A program made the position numbers and the translations under genes. Below are positions 7,631 to 16,296 of a DNA stretch of 64,000 bases, piece after piece. The stretch comes from JBBQXK01 sp038209775 (lineage in GTDB: Bacteria; Pseudomonadota; Alphaproteobacteria; Rhodobacterales; Rhodobacteraceae). The stretch is from positions 1 through 64,000 of the forward strand of contig JBBQXK010000020.1 of NCBI GenBank assembly GCA_038209775.1, written 5' to 3'. Position 1 is the first letter of the stretch, and each line of letters starts with the position of its first letter. The notes beneath the pieces were generated by a model that saw nothing but the letters and a program-made list of their open reading frames with translations, searched no databases and was not told where the DNA came from.

Positions 7631-9643
7631 ATGGCGCTGTCCCGGCATGGCGGACGGCGCGCGGAACCCCCGATCTGGTCGGGTTTTGTCGATGCGCTGA
7701 CGACGCTTTTGCTGGTACTGATGTTTGTGCTGACCATCTTCATGGTCGTGCAATCGGTGCTGCGCGAAACCATTGATGCGCAGGGCAGCGAACTTGATGA
7801 GTTGTCGGCACAGGTGGCGGGACTTGCCGATGCGCTTGGCCTTGAACAGACCCGCGCCGAGGCGCTGGAGGCTGACGTGGCCCGGCTGGGCGGTGACCTT
7901 GCGGCGGCACAGGCCGAGGGGGCCGCGCAGTCTACGCTGATCGCCACGCTGACCGGGCAACTGTCGGCGCGCGAGGGCGAACTTGCGGCGGCGCGGCTGC
8001 AGGTGACCGGGTTCGAGGCGCAGGTGGCCAGCCTGCTGTCGGAACGCGACGCCGCGCAGGACGCAAGCGCGCGCCTGACCGCCACCCTGTCGGCCAGTCA
8101 GGCCGCCGAGGCTGCCCTGCGGTCCGAAACCGATGCCCTGAACCTGGCCCTTGCCGCCGCCCGCACCGAGATTGACGCGGCCACCGAAGCTGCCCGCCTT
8201 GCCGCCGCCCGGCGCGAGGCGCTTGAGGGGCTCTTGGCTGCTGCCCGCAACGACGTCGCCGCGGGTGCCGTGCAACTGTCGCAGACGCTGGCGGCGTTAG
8301 CCGCGTCGGATGCCCGCGCCGAGGGTCTGACCAGTGAAACCGCGCGCCTCGTTACCGCGATGGCGGCGCTTGAGGCTGCGAATGCTGCAACCGGGTCCGA
8401 CCTTGCCGCCTTGCGCCTCCGTCTCGCCGAGGTGGAGGCGTCGCTTTCGGATGCCGAAAAGGCGCGGCTTGCGGCCGTGGCAGAGACCAGCGCCGCGCGC
8501 GCAAATCTTGCCGCCCAGATCGCAGCACTTCAGGCCGGCAAGGCATCCGTCGATGCCGATGCCGCGTCTTTACGCCAGCGACTGGCCGAGGCCGAAGCCG
8601 CGCTGACCGCCGAGGAAAAGGCCCGCCTGTCCGAGGCCGCTGCCGCAGAAGCCCTGCGCACAAGGCTGGCCGACAGTCAGGGCGCGCTGACCGAGGCCGA
8701 GAAAACGCGGTTGACTGATGCCGCCGCCGCCGAGGCGCTGCGTGCGCGGCTGGCGGATGCGGATGCTGAGCTGACATCGATGACGCTGGCGCTGGAAGAG
8801 GAACGCAAGCGCGCCGAGGAAACGCTGACCCTTCTGGCCGCCGCCGAGACGGTGGGCGAGACCGCCACGAACGACGCACAGATCCGGGCGGGGCTTCTTG
8901 AGGCGTCGCGCAAGGTGCTGACGGAAAAGGACGCGATGATCCTGTCCGAACGCCGCAAGGTGGCGGCACTGAACCAGCAGATTGCCGCGCTCCGGGCCGA
9001 ACTGGGGTCGCTGCAATCGCTTCTGGATGCCAGTGCCGAACGTGACAAGACGGCGAATGTGCAACTGGAGGTGCTGGGGGGCCGCCTGAACGCCGCCTTG
9101 GCACAGGTCGCCACGGAAGAACGCCGCCGCGCCGAACTCGAAGAGGCGGAACGTATCCGCCTTGAGGCCGAAAAGCTGGACCTTGAGAAATTCCGGTCCG
9201 AGTTTTTCGGCGAGTTGCGCAAGGTGCTGGCGGGGCGTGAAGGGGTGCGCATCGTCGGCGACCGTTTTGTGTTCTCGTCCGAGGTGCTGTTCAATCCCGG
9301 CAGCGCCGACCTCGCGCCCGAGGGGCTGGCACAGATCGCCGGTGTGGTGGCGACCCTGAACGAGATTGCGGCAGCGATCCCCCCCGGCATCGACTGGATC
9401 ATCCGCGTCGACGGCCATACCGACGATGTGCCCCTGTCGGGGACGGGCGAGTTTGCCGACAACTGGGAGCTTAGTCAGGCCCGCGCCCTGTCGGTCGTCC
9501 GTTACATGCAGGACGGCCTGGGCTTTGCGCCCGACCGGATGGCTGCGACGGGGTTTGGTGAATGGCAGCCCGTGGCGCTGGGTGACAGCGACTATGCCCG
9601 CGCGCTGAACCGGCGGATCGAGCTGAAACTGACCGAACGGTAA
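7631..9643 (+). CDS. MotB/OmpA-like stator protein with long coiled coil
   Basis: 670 residues in three parts: one N-terminal membrane helix with an Asp at residue 21 (GFVDALTTLLLVLMFVL), the position used by MotB-type stators to carry protons; an alanine/glutamate/arginine-rich coiled coil from about 45 to 530; and a C-terminal OmpA-like peptidoglycan-binding domain (VLFNPGSADL, VDGHTDD, RALNRRIEL). With the preceding ExbB-like gene it forms a predicted proton-driven machine spanning inner membrane to cell wall. A related pair occurs in Zorya defence, but no Zorya effector genes are nearby. Probably a conserved Rhodobacterales envelope function. Confidence 0.82.
   Translation: MALSRHGGRRAEPPIWSGFVDALTTLLLVLMFVLTIFMVVQSVLRETIDAQGSELDELSAQVAGLADALGLEQTRAEALEADVARLGGDLAAAQAEGAAQSTLIATLTGQLSAREGELAAARLQVTGFEAQVASLLSERDAAQDASARLTATLSASQAAEAALRSETDALNLALAAARTEIDAATEAARLAAARREALEGLLAAARNDVAAGAVQLSQTLAALAASDARAEGLTSETARLVTAMAALEAANAATGSDLAALRLRLAEVEASLSDAEKARLAAVAETSAARANLAAQIAALQAGKASVDADAASLRQRLAEAEAALTAEEKARLSEAAAAEALRTRLADSQGALTEAEKTRLTDAAAAEALRARLADADAELTSMTLALEEERKRAEETLTLLAAAETVGETATNDAQIRAGLLEASRKVLTEKDAMILSERRKVAALNQQIAALRAELGSLQSLLDASAERDKTANVQLEVLGGRLNAALAQVATEERRRAELEEAERIRLEAEKLDLEKFRSEFFGELRKVLAGREGVRIVGDRFVFSSEVLFNPGSADLAPEGLAQIAGVVATLNEIAAAIPPGIDWIIRVDGHTDDVPLSGTGEFADNWELSQARALSVVRYMQDGLGFAPDRMAATGFGEWQPVALGDSDYARALNRRIELKLTER
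8570..8778 (+). repeat. 84-base tandem repeats inside the coiled-coil gene
   Basis: Codons 314, 342 and 370 each begin a similar unit, LRxRLAxxxxxLTxxEKxRLx followed by an alanine-rich tail, spaced exactly 28 residues (four heptads) apart. A related earlier unit begins at codon 261. Repeats of whole heptads let the coiled coil lengthen without losing register. The second and third units are the most alike at DNA level. Confidence 0.8.
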
Positions 9644-9647
9644 CGCG

Positions 9648-10535
9648 TCAACCGGGCCATGGCAGCAGATAGAACGGATGGTTGATCCAGCGGATGGCGG
9701 CATAGTTCATGAACTGGCCAAGGTTCAGCATCACCGGCAGCGCCAACCAGACAAGGCCCGAAAGTGCCAGCCACAAGAATGACAGGCGGCCCGGCGTCCG
9801 GTCGCGGGCGCAGATCCGTGCCGCGCGGTGGCGCAGGAACCATAGCGCGACAAATCCGTAACCGGCTGATGCCATCAGGAAAAGGTCGGCATACAGGCTT
9901 TGGCCTTCGGGCGGCAGGGCGGCAAAACCGGGCACCAGGCCTTCGATGAACACCGGCAGGGCCACAAAGCCGAACAGCGGCACCGCCGCCAACACCGACA
10001 GCAGGGCCAGCACCAGCCCCCGCCAACCCGCCCCCTGCGCCAGTCCGACAATCCGGCGAATGCCGAGGAAGGCACCCAGCCGCCCCTCCGCCGCCCCATG
10101 CGCCGCCGCATAGGGCAAAAGCGTCAGCATCGGCAATGACAGGACTGTCGCAAAAAGAAACACGGCGGGCCCGATCATGGCCTGTTCATACCCCTTGTTG
10201 AACGAGTTTTCCCACCCGGCCCACCATGCGCCCAGCCACAACGCCGTAAACGGCAGCGTCCACATCGCCAGCCCCGCCAGCATCCGCACCCCGGCCCCGA
10301 TGTTGGCCCCAAGCCCCCCCATCAGCCGCACCACGGGCCCCGCCCCGCGCGGCCCCATCACCCAGCCGGGACGCGGCCCCCTGTGGTGAACCGCCGACAT
10401 CCAGCGCGCGATCCAGCCAAGTGCCAAGAGCGATGTGACCGGCGTGGTACACAAAAGCCCACCCACCACAAGGTCCACCATCCCCCGCACCATGCGGCCG
10501 ATCCGCGACGGGGCCAGCGCCAGCGCCGCCGTCAT
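9648..10535 (-). CDS. Polytopic membrane protein of unknown function
   Basis: 295 residues with six or more hydrophobic stretches (for example around residues 20-42, 85-105, 120-145, 170-200, 210-230 and 255-275). I recognise no family. It starts inside the stop of the upstream Tat-exported phosphatase-superfamily gene (ATGA, four-base overlap), so both are probably translated together and may act on the same envelope substrate. It converges on the OmpA-like gene with four bases between. Confidence 0.6.
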   Translation of the reverse strand: MTAALALAPSRIGRMVRGMVDLVVGGLLCTTPVTSLLALGWIARWMSAVHHRGPRPGWVMGPRGAGPVVRLMGGLGANIGAGVRMLAGLAMWTLPFTALWLGAWWAGWENSFNKGYEQAMIGPAVFLFATVLSLPMLTLLPYAAAHGAAEGRLGAFLGIRRIVGLAQGAGWRGLVLALLSVLAAVPLFGFVALPVFIEGLVPGFAALPPEGQSLYADLFLMASAGYGFVALWFLRHRAARICARDRTPGRLSFLWLALSGLVWLALPVMLNLGQFMNYAAIRWINHPFYLLPWPG

Positions 10536-11686
10536 GCCAGTATTCCCGACAGCATGTCGCCTTCCGCCCGCCCCGCGCGGAACCCCATCAGGGCCGCGAT
10601 GGTGGGGGCAATGGCCGACTGATCGGCGGGGCGGTCAAGGACCGCGCCCTTTGCCACACCCGGCCCCGCCAGCACCGCCCAGACCTCACGCGCCGAGACG
10701 GTATTGAAATGATGCTGGAACGGCACCCCCATCAGCGGATTGGCATCGCGCCCGCAATCGGGCGTCACCACCACCACGGTATTGCCCGCGTAGAACGGCA
10801 GCGCATCCATTGCCGCCACGATCTGACGCAACCCGTCGTCGATGATCTGGATGGCACGGGTATAGTGGCTGGGATTGCCCCAGTGGACATAATCCGTGTC
10901 CTGATAGTTCACCATCATCAGCCGGGGTTGCAGCGTCGCCATCGCGTCCAGCGCCAGCGCCGTCAGCAACCGGTCGCCCCGCGCATTGCGAAACCCGTCG
11001 TCGCCGTGCCGCATCCGCCAGCGTGCCCAGAACGCCGTCACCTCGGGCGACTGTGCGGCCTCGATCGTGCGCGGATCGTTGGCATTGAGCCGGTCCAGTT
11101 CGGCGGCGGCGGCGACAAGCTGGTCTTCGGGCAGGCGGCCTTCGTGCAGGATCTCGTTGAACTTGTAGAGTTTGAAGCGATGGAGGCTGAGCATTTCCGC
11201 CCGGACGGCGATGCCATAATGGGCGTGGACGCCGTAGGTAAAGAACTCCTCCTGCGGGCGGTCCTCTCCGTTGACCAGCAGGGCCTGATGCGAGGGGATG
11301 TCATGGGCATCGCGCAGGTATTCGAACAGCGTCGGCTCGACCGGTTCCAGACGGTCCGACAGGACCCCCGACCCCGCATCGCGGTAGGCCAGATAGCGCC
11401 CCGTCAACAGGTTCAGCGTGCCCTCGGCGTGGCTCGTCTCGACCCCGTCCAGTTGCGCGATGGTCATGTCAGGAACAAATGCCCCGCGCGGGATGAGGTC
11501 ATGCACGAGAAACGGCGCATGGGTGGTGGCCGCCTGAATGGTTTCAGCCCGCCGCACACCGCCGCCGAACCGCACAAGGATGACGTTCGGGCCCCGGTAT
11601 TCCGCCAGTGCCGCGCGGGGCAGGGTGGCGGCCAGGGTGGCAGCGGCAAGGCCCTTGTGAAATGTGCGCCGGTCGATAGCGTCCAT
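10532..11686 (-). CDS. Tat-exported alkaline-phosphatase-superfamily protein
   Basis: 384 residues. The N-terminus MDAIDRRTFHKGLAAATLAA is a twin-arginine signal ending near LPRAALA, so the enzyme should fold in the cytoplasm and act in the periplasm. The mature part looks like the alkaline phosphatase/sulfatase superfamily: VILVRFGGGVRR near the start, MMVNYQDTDYVHWG, and VVVVTPDCGRD. The usual nucleophile Thr/Ser/Cys is not certain to me, so it may be a divergent or DUF1501-like member. It is coupled to the membrane protein downstream. Confidence 0.65.
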   Translation of the reverse strand: MDAIDRRTFHKGLAAATLAATLPRAALAEYRGPNVILVRFGGGVRRAETIQAATTHAPFLVHDLIPRGAFVPDMTIAQLDGVETSHAEGTLNLLTGRYLAYRDAGSGVLSDRLEPVEPTLFEYLRDAHDIPSHQALLVNGEDRPQEEFFTYGVHAHYGIAVRAEMLSLHRFKLYKFNEILHEGRLPEDQLVAAAAELDRLNANDPRTIEAAQSPEVTAFWARWRMRHGDDGFRNARGDRLLTALALDAMATLQPRLMMVNYQDTDYVHWGNPSHYTRAIQIIDDGLRQIVAAMDALPFYAGNTVVVVTPDCGRDANPLMGVPFQHHFNTVSAREVWAVLAGPGVAKGAVLDRPADQSAIAPTIAALMGFRAGRAEGDMLSGILA

Positions 11687-12013
11687 TGTCCTCGCCTCCA
11701 GACAATTCTCGCGCAGATGTTACCACGGATTGCCCAAGGCCCGGGATCACGAATTCTGGCGGTTCACGAGGTCCACCTCTGCGCCCCGGCCCTTCACAAG
11801 GCCGAGGGCATGCAGGGCCGGGCGCAGCCTTTGTTGCGGTCGTGGTTCGCGCCGGGATCGGGGTGCGCATGGGTACCCGGCAAGGTAGTGCCGATCATGT
11901 CAGATACCTTCTGAAGGTCGATCAGCGCAGACGCCCATTGAGCGCAGTCGCGGTAGGGTGGCGGCATCGGAGTGGATCCCAAGACAGGTGGGAACCCTGC
12001 ACGTCGTGCAGCC
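11687..12013. other. Intergenic region, no gene recognised
   Basis: This 327-base gap lies upstream of the Tat phosphatase-superfamily gene and downstream of the M23 peptidase gene, both on the minus strand. It holds a GC-rich inverted repeat (11781-11792 with 11815-11825, one bulge) and a small hairpin CTGCAC-gtc-GTGCAG at 11997-12011 directly after the peptidase stop. A 62-codon frame on the minus strand (11982-11794) has no convincing start signal or family. A promoter for the phosphatase gene is expected here but not identified. Confidence 0.4.
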
Positions 12014-12982
12014 TCACGGGACGTCGATCACCGTCGACAGCCGCCCGATTTCGACACCCCCGCGGATCAGGGCCGCTTCGGCGCGATACTGGCCCGCGGG
12101 CCAGCGCGGGCGGTCGGCCAGGCGTCGCCCGATGGCGCGAAAGGCGCGGGCCTGGGTGCGGTCCAGGCGTTCTGTCGCGGCGCTAAAGGGGCCGTCCGGC
12201 CCGGTGATCGACATCTGCAATTCGTCCCCGGCACGGGTTCCGAACACCGTGGCCCACATGACCATGCCCGGTGCGCTGGCGGGCAGGTGCGTGACGGATG
12301 GCAACCCCTGCTTGATCTGGTCGAACGTCGGCACCCGGTCGGCCACACCGATACCCACCAGACCACCCGGCTGATAGGCAATGCCGGTCGACCAAAGCCC
12401 ATCCGTGCCACCGGGCGGGGCGCAGGCCCCCTCGGGCAGCGCGGGGGCAAAGGGATCGACGGTCACGCCATCCTTGCGCAGGGTGAAATGCAGGTGCGGA
12501 AACTCGGTGCGGCCGGTCATCCCCACCTCACCGATGACCTGCCCCGCCAACACCCTGTCACCGGGGCGCAGCACGGTGCGGCCCTGGCGCATGTGGCAAT
12601 ACTGGGTCTGCCAGCCGCCGTCATGGTCCAGCAACACGCCGTTGCCGCAATCCTGACCTTCGGGAAATTGCGTGGGGGTTCCTGCGGCAGTCTGGTCGGC
12701 CAGACCGGTACGGACATTCACCACCGACCCCGCCGCGACGGCCAGAACCTCGACCCCCGAAAGCATGTCGCGCATCGTGGGTACGGCAATGTCGGTGCCG
12801 TCGTGGCCATCATAGGAAAGCGAACCACAGGTGAAATCACGCGCGCCGGGTCCGTCGTCACGGTCAACATACTGCTGGATGAAACAGTCGCTGCCAAGCT
12901 GGCATTCAACCGGGAACAGAATGTCAAAGGCCCCCGCCGAGGCGGGGGCCAATGTCAGCATCAACAGCAGGGCGGCCTTCAC
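12014..12982 (-). CDS. M23 family (LytM-type) metallopeptidase
   Basis: 322 residues with an N-terminal signal peptide (MKAALLLMLTLAPASAGA). The LytM/M23 zinc motifs are present: GHDGTD with His60 and Asp64, and a later HLHF. Such enzymes cut peptidoglycan cross-bridges in the periplasm, and many are non-catalytic regulators; the ligands seen here suggest an active one. The C-terminal about 110 residues form an extra beta-rich domain. It starts within the clpA stop codon (four-base ATGA overlap), an unexpected pairing of a periplasmic hydrolase with a cytosolic chaperone. Confidence 0.85.
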   Translation of the reverse strand: MKAALLLMLTLAPASAGAFDILFPVECQLGSDCFIQQYVDRDDGPGARDFTCGSLSYDGHDGTDIAVPTMRDMLSGVEVLAVAAGSVVNVRTGLADQTAAGTPTQFPEGQDCGNGVLLDHDGGWQTQYCHMRQGRTVLRPGDRVLAGQVIGEVGMTGRTEFPHLHFTLRKDGVTVDPFAPALPEGACAPPGGTDGLWSTGIAYQPGGLVGIGVADRVPTFDQIKQGLPSVTHLPASAPGMVMWATVFGTRAGDELQMSITGPDGPFSAATERLDRTQARAFRAIGRRLADRPRWPAGQYRAEAALIRGGVEIGRLSTVIDVP

Positions 12983-15297
12983 CCTGCCGTCAGGAGCGGC
13001 GGCTTGGCCTTGGTCAGCGCCGGTTTCTTCGGCTCTTCGATGTCCAGCGCAATGGCGTCATCGTTGAGGATCACCCGCACAACGCCACCCTTTTGCAGTT
13101 TGCCAAACAACAACTCCTCGGCAAGCGGCTTCTTGATGTATTCCTGGATCACACGGCCAAGCGGGCGTGCGCCCATCTTGTCGTCATAGCCCTTGTTGCC
13201 CAGCCAAAGTGCCGCCTCGGCGGACAGTTCGATATGAACACCGCGGTCAAGCAACTGCGCCTCAAGCTGCAGCACGAACTTTTCGACCACCTGCATGATG
13301 ACCTCTTTGCCAAGCGGGGCAAAGGAAATCACGGCATCCAGACGGTTGCGGAACTCGGGCGTAAAGATACGCTCGATCGCCGCCGTATCCTCACCCGTGC
13401 GCCGTTCGCGGCCAAAGCCGATGGCGGACTGCGATTGCTCGCGGGCACCGGCGTTGGACGTCATGATCAGGATCACGTTGCGGAAATCGATCTGCCGGCC
13501 GTTGTGGTCGGTCAGCTTGCCGTGGTCCATCACCTGCAGCAGGATGTTGTAGACATCCGGGTGCGCCTTTTCCATCTCGTCCAACAGCAGCACGCAATGC
13601 GGATGCTGGTCGACGCCGTCGGTCAGCATGCCACCCTGATCGAAGCCCACATAGCCGGGCGGTGCCCCGATCAGTCGCGAAACCGCGTGTTTCTCCATGT
13701 ATTCCGACATGTCGAAGCGGATCAGTTCCACCCCCAGCGATGACGCCAGTTGCTTGGCCACCTCGGTCTTGCCGACGCCAGTCGGCCCTGCAAAAAGATA
13801 GTTGCCGATGGGCTTTTCGGGTTCGCGCAGGCCTGCGCGGGCCAGCTTGATGGCGCTGCACAGCGATTCCACCGCCTTGTCCTGACCGAACACCACGCGT
13901 TTCAGCGTTTTCTCCAAATCACGCAGGGTTTCAGCGTCATCCTTCGACACGGTTTTTGGCGGGATGCGTGCGATCTTGGCCACGACAGCCTCGATCTCTT
14001 TCGTCCCGATGGTCTTGCGGCGTTTGCTCTCGGAAACCAGATGCTGCGCCGCACCGGCCTCGTCGATAACGTCGATGGCCTTGTCGGGCAGCTTGCGGTC
14101 GTGGATGTACCGCGCGGCCAACTCCACCGCCGACTTGATCGCGTCGGCGGTATAGCGCAGGTCGTGGTGTTCCTCAAAATAAGGCTTCAACCCCATCAGG
14201 ATCTTGATCGAATCCTCGATCGAAGGCTCGTTCACGTCGATCTTCTGGAACCGGCGCGACAGGGCGCGGTCCTTTTCGAAGTGCTGGCGGAACTCCTTGT
14301 AGGTGGTCGATCCCATGCAGCGCAGTTTTCCACCCTGCAAGGCAGGTTTCAGCAGGTTCGACGCATCCATCGCACCGCCTGACGTGGCCCCGGCGCCGAT
14401 CACCGTGTGGATCTCGTCGATGAACAGGATCGCATCGGGGTGATCCTCCATCTCTTTCACCACGGCCTTCAGCCGCTCTTCGAAATCCCCGCGATAACGG
14501 GTGCCGGCCAGCAGTGCCCCCATATCCAGCGAGAAAATCGTGGCTCCGGCCAGAATCTCGGGCGTCTCGCCCTTGACGATCTTCCACGCGAGGCCCTCGG
14601 CAATCGCGGTCTTGCCCACGCCCGGGTCACCCACCAAGAGGGGGTTGTTCTTGCGGCGACGGCACAACACCTGGATGCAGCGTTCCACCTCGGCGTCGCG
14701 CCCGATCAGGGGGTCAACCTCGCCCTTGCGGGCCTTGACGTTCAGATCGACGCAATACTTGGACAGCGCGGATTCCTTGGCCTCACCCGCCTCGGCCTTG
14801 GGCGTTTCGGTCGGCTCATCGGCACCCGTCACCGGGCGCGCCTCGCCGAACGAGGGGTCCTTGGCCACGCCGTGGGCGATGAAGTTCACCGCGTCATAGC
14901 GCGTCATGTCCTGCTCTTGCAGGAAATACGCCGCGTTCGATTCGCGTTCGGCAAAGATCGCGACCAGGACATTCGCACCGGTCACTTCCGTCCGGCCCGA
15001 CGACTGCACATGGATCGCGGCGCGCTGGATCACGCGCTGGAAGGCCGCCGTGGGCACGGCCTCTGACCCCTCGACGTCGGTCACCAGCGTGGACAGATCG
15101 TCGTCGATGAAGTCGACCAGCGTCTTGCGCAGGTCGGTCAGGTTGACCGAGCATGCCTTCATCACCCGCACCGCATCGGGTTCGTCGATCAGCGCCAGAA
15201 GCAGATGCTCCAGCGTTGCAAGTTCGTGGCGGCGGGCATTGGCAAGCGCCAATGCGCCGTGGATGGCCTGCTCGAGTGTGGTTGAGAAAGATGGCAC
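12979..15297 (-). CDS. clpA: ATP-dependent Clp protease ATP-binding subunit ClpA
   Basis: AAA+ unfoldase that feeds substrates to ClpP. At 772 residues it matches ClpA rather than the longer ClpB. It has the N-terminal Clp repeat domain (1-150) and two AAA modules with Walker A GDPGVGKT (223-230) and GPTGVGKT (504-511). The region after the first AAA module lacks the long ClpB middle coiled coil. The start is GTG at 15297 with GGAG upstream. clpS, often next to clpA, is not in this neighbourhood. The M23 peptidase gene is translationally coupled downstream. Confidence 0.95.
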   Translation of the reverse strand: MPSFSTTLEQAIHGALALANARRHELATLEHLLLALIDEPDAVRVMKACSVNLTDLRKTLVDFIDDDLSTLVTDVEGSEAVPTAAFQRVIQRAAIHVQSSGRTEVTGANVLVAIFAERESNAAYFLQEQDMTRYDAVNFIAHGVAKDPSFGEARPVTGADEPTETPKAEAGEAKESALSKYCVDLNVKARKGEVDPLIGRDAEVERCIQVLCRRRKNNPLLVGDPGVGKTAIAEGLAWKIVKGETPEILAGATIFSLDMGALLAGTRYRGDFEERLKAVVKEMEDHPDAILFIDEIHTVIGAGATSGGAMDASNLLKPALQGGKLRCMGSTTYKEFRQHFEKDRALSRRFQKIDVNEPSIEDSIKILMGLKPYFEEHHDLRYTADAIKSAVELAARYIHDRKLPDKAIDVIDEAGAAQHLVSESKRRKTIGTKEIEAVVAKIARIPPKTVSKDDAETLRDLEKTLKRVVFGQDKAVESLCSAIKLARAGLREPEKPIGNYLFAGPTGVGKTEVAKQLASSLGVELIRFDMSEYMEKHAVSRLIGAPPGYVGFDQGGMLTDGVDQHPHCVLLLDEMEKAHPDVYNILLQVMDHGKLTDHNGRQIDFRNVILIMTSNAGAREQSQSAIGFGRERRTGEDTAAIERIFTPEFRNRLDAVISFAPLGKEVIMQVVEKFVLQLEAQLLDRGVHIELSAEAALWLGNKGYDDKMGARPLGRVIQEYIKKPLAEELLFGKLQKGGVVRVILNDDAIALDIEEPKKPALTKAKPPLLTAG

Positions 15298-15466
15298 TTG
15301 GTGGTGCTCCTATCCTGCTGATCCCCAGGCACCAGGGCCTCGGCAAATCATGGTCTCGTAGGAATTAAACTTCGGTGTTCTTCCCCCGGCTTCAAGTCTT
15401 TTTTCCGTCCGATCACGAATTCGGGGGGGAAGGCTCGATTTTCGGCGCGGGGTGTTGCGGAAGGGT

Positions 15467-16234
15467 TCAGAATTTGTCCTTTGCCGCACGGATTGCGGCA
15501 AAGACGGCGGCGTCAGGGGCACCCTGAAGGCCCATGCGGGCCTGCAGCTCAGGTAAGGCGGCGCGCAGGAACGGGTTCGTCGTAAGTTCTTCGGACAGAA
15601 GCGACGGCATCGGCAACCGGCCCTCGCGCCGCATCTCTGCCAGCCGGTCAATACGGGAGATAAGATCGGGATTGCCGGGTTCAAGGTGGGCTGCAAACGC
15701 AAGGTTGCCGCGCAGATAATCGTGCCCCGAACAGACCAGCGTTTCGGGCGGCAAGACCATCAGGCGTTGCAGGCTATCCCACATCTGCGCGGGCGTACCC
15801 TCGAACAGCCGCCCGCAACCTGCGGCCATCAGGCTGTCACCGGTAAACACCATCCCGCTTTCGGGGAAGTAGATGGCAATATGCCCGATGGTATGGCCCG
15901 ACACGTCGATGATGCGGGCGAACTCGGAACCGACCGAACAGGTCATGTCGGTGGTCAGCGCCAGATCAAGGGGCGGCAGGCGGTGCGCATCCGCCGCCGC
16001 CCCCGCAACCAGCGCCCCGGTGGCCGCGCGCAGGGCGCCGACGCCTTGCACATGATCGGCGTGATGGTGCGTGAGCAAGATGTCGGTCAGCCGCCAACCC
16101 GTCCGGTCCAGCGCTGCCAGAACCGGGGCGGCATCGGGCACGTCGATGCAGGCGGTATCGCCGCTGTCGTCGTCATGGATCAGGAAGGCAAAGTTGTCGG
16201 TCAGGCAGGGAATGGTTTCCAACCGCATCGCCAT
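15467..16234 (-). CDS. gloB: Hydroxyacylglutathione hydrolase (glyoxalase II)
   Basis: Hydrolyses S-lactoylglutathione to lactate and glutathione, the second step of methylglyoxal detoxification. The metallo-beta-lactamase motif THHHADH (residues 55-61) supplies the binuclear metal ligands, with further ligands in SGHTIGHI, GDSLMAAGCGR and CSGHDY. Length 255 is normal. It is divergent from the methyltransferase gene, with about 60 bases between start codons. Confidence 0.93.
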   Translation of the reverse strand: MAMRLETIPCLTDNFAFLIHDDDSGDTACIDVPDAAPVLAALDRTGWRLTDILLTHHHADHVQGVGALRAATGALVAGAAADAHRLPPLDLALTTDMTCSVGSEFARIIDVSGHTIGHIAIYFPESGMVFTGDSLMAAGCGRLFEGTPAQMWDSLQRLMVLPPETLVCSGHDYLRGNLAFAAHLEPGNPDLISRIDRLAEMRREGRLPMPSLLSEELTTNPFLRAALPELQARMGLQGAPDAAVFAAIRAAKDKF

Positions 16235-16296
16235 GGTCTTGATCCCCCATCGTCACTACATTGCCGCCAGCTTCTTCTCAACCGGACCGGGCCGCA

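Noticed and set aside
6410..9643. Zorya anti-phage system
   Set aside because: The motor pair resembles ZorAB, but no ZorC, ZorD or ZorE gene is nearby; the next genes are an unrelated membrane protein and a phosphatase-like protein on the other strand.
11794..11982. 62-codon minus-strand frame in a gap
   Set aside because: No ribosome-binding site, no family resemblance, and a composition typical of noise.
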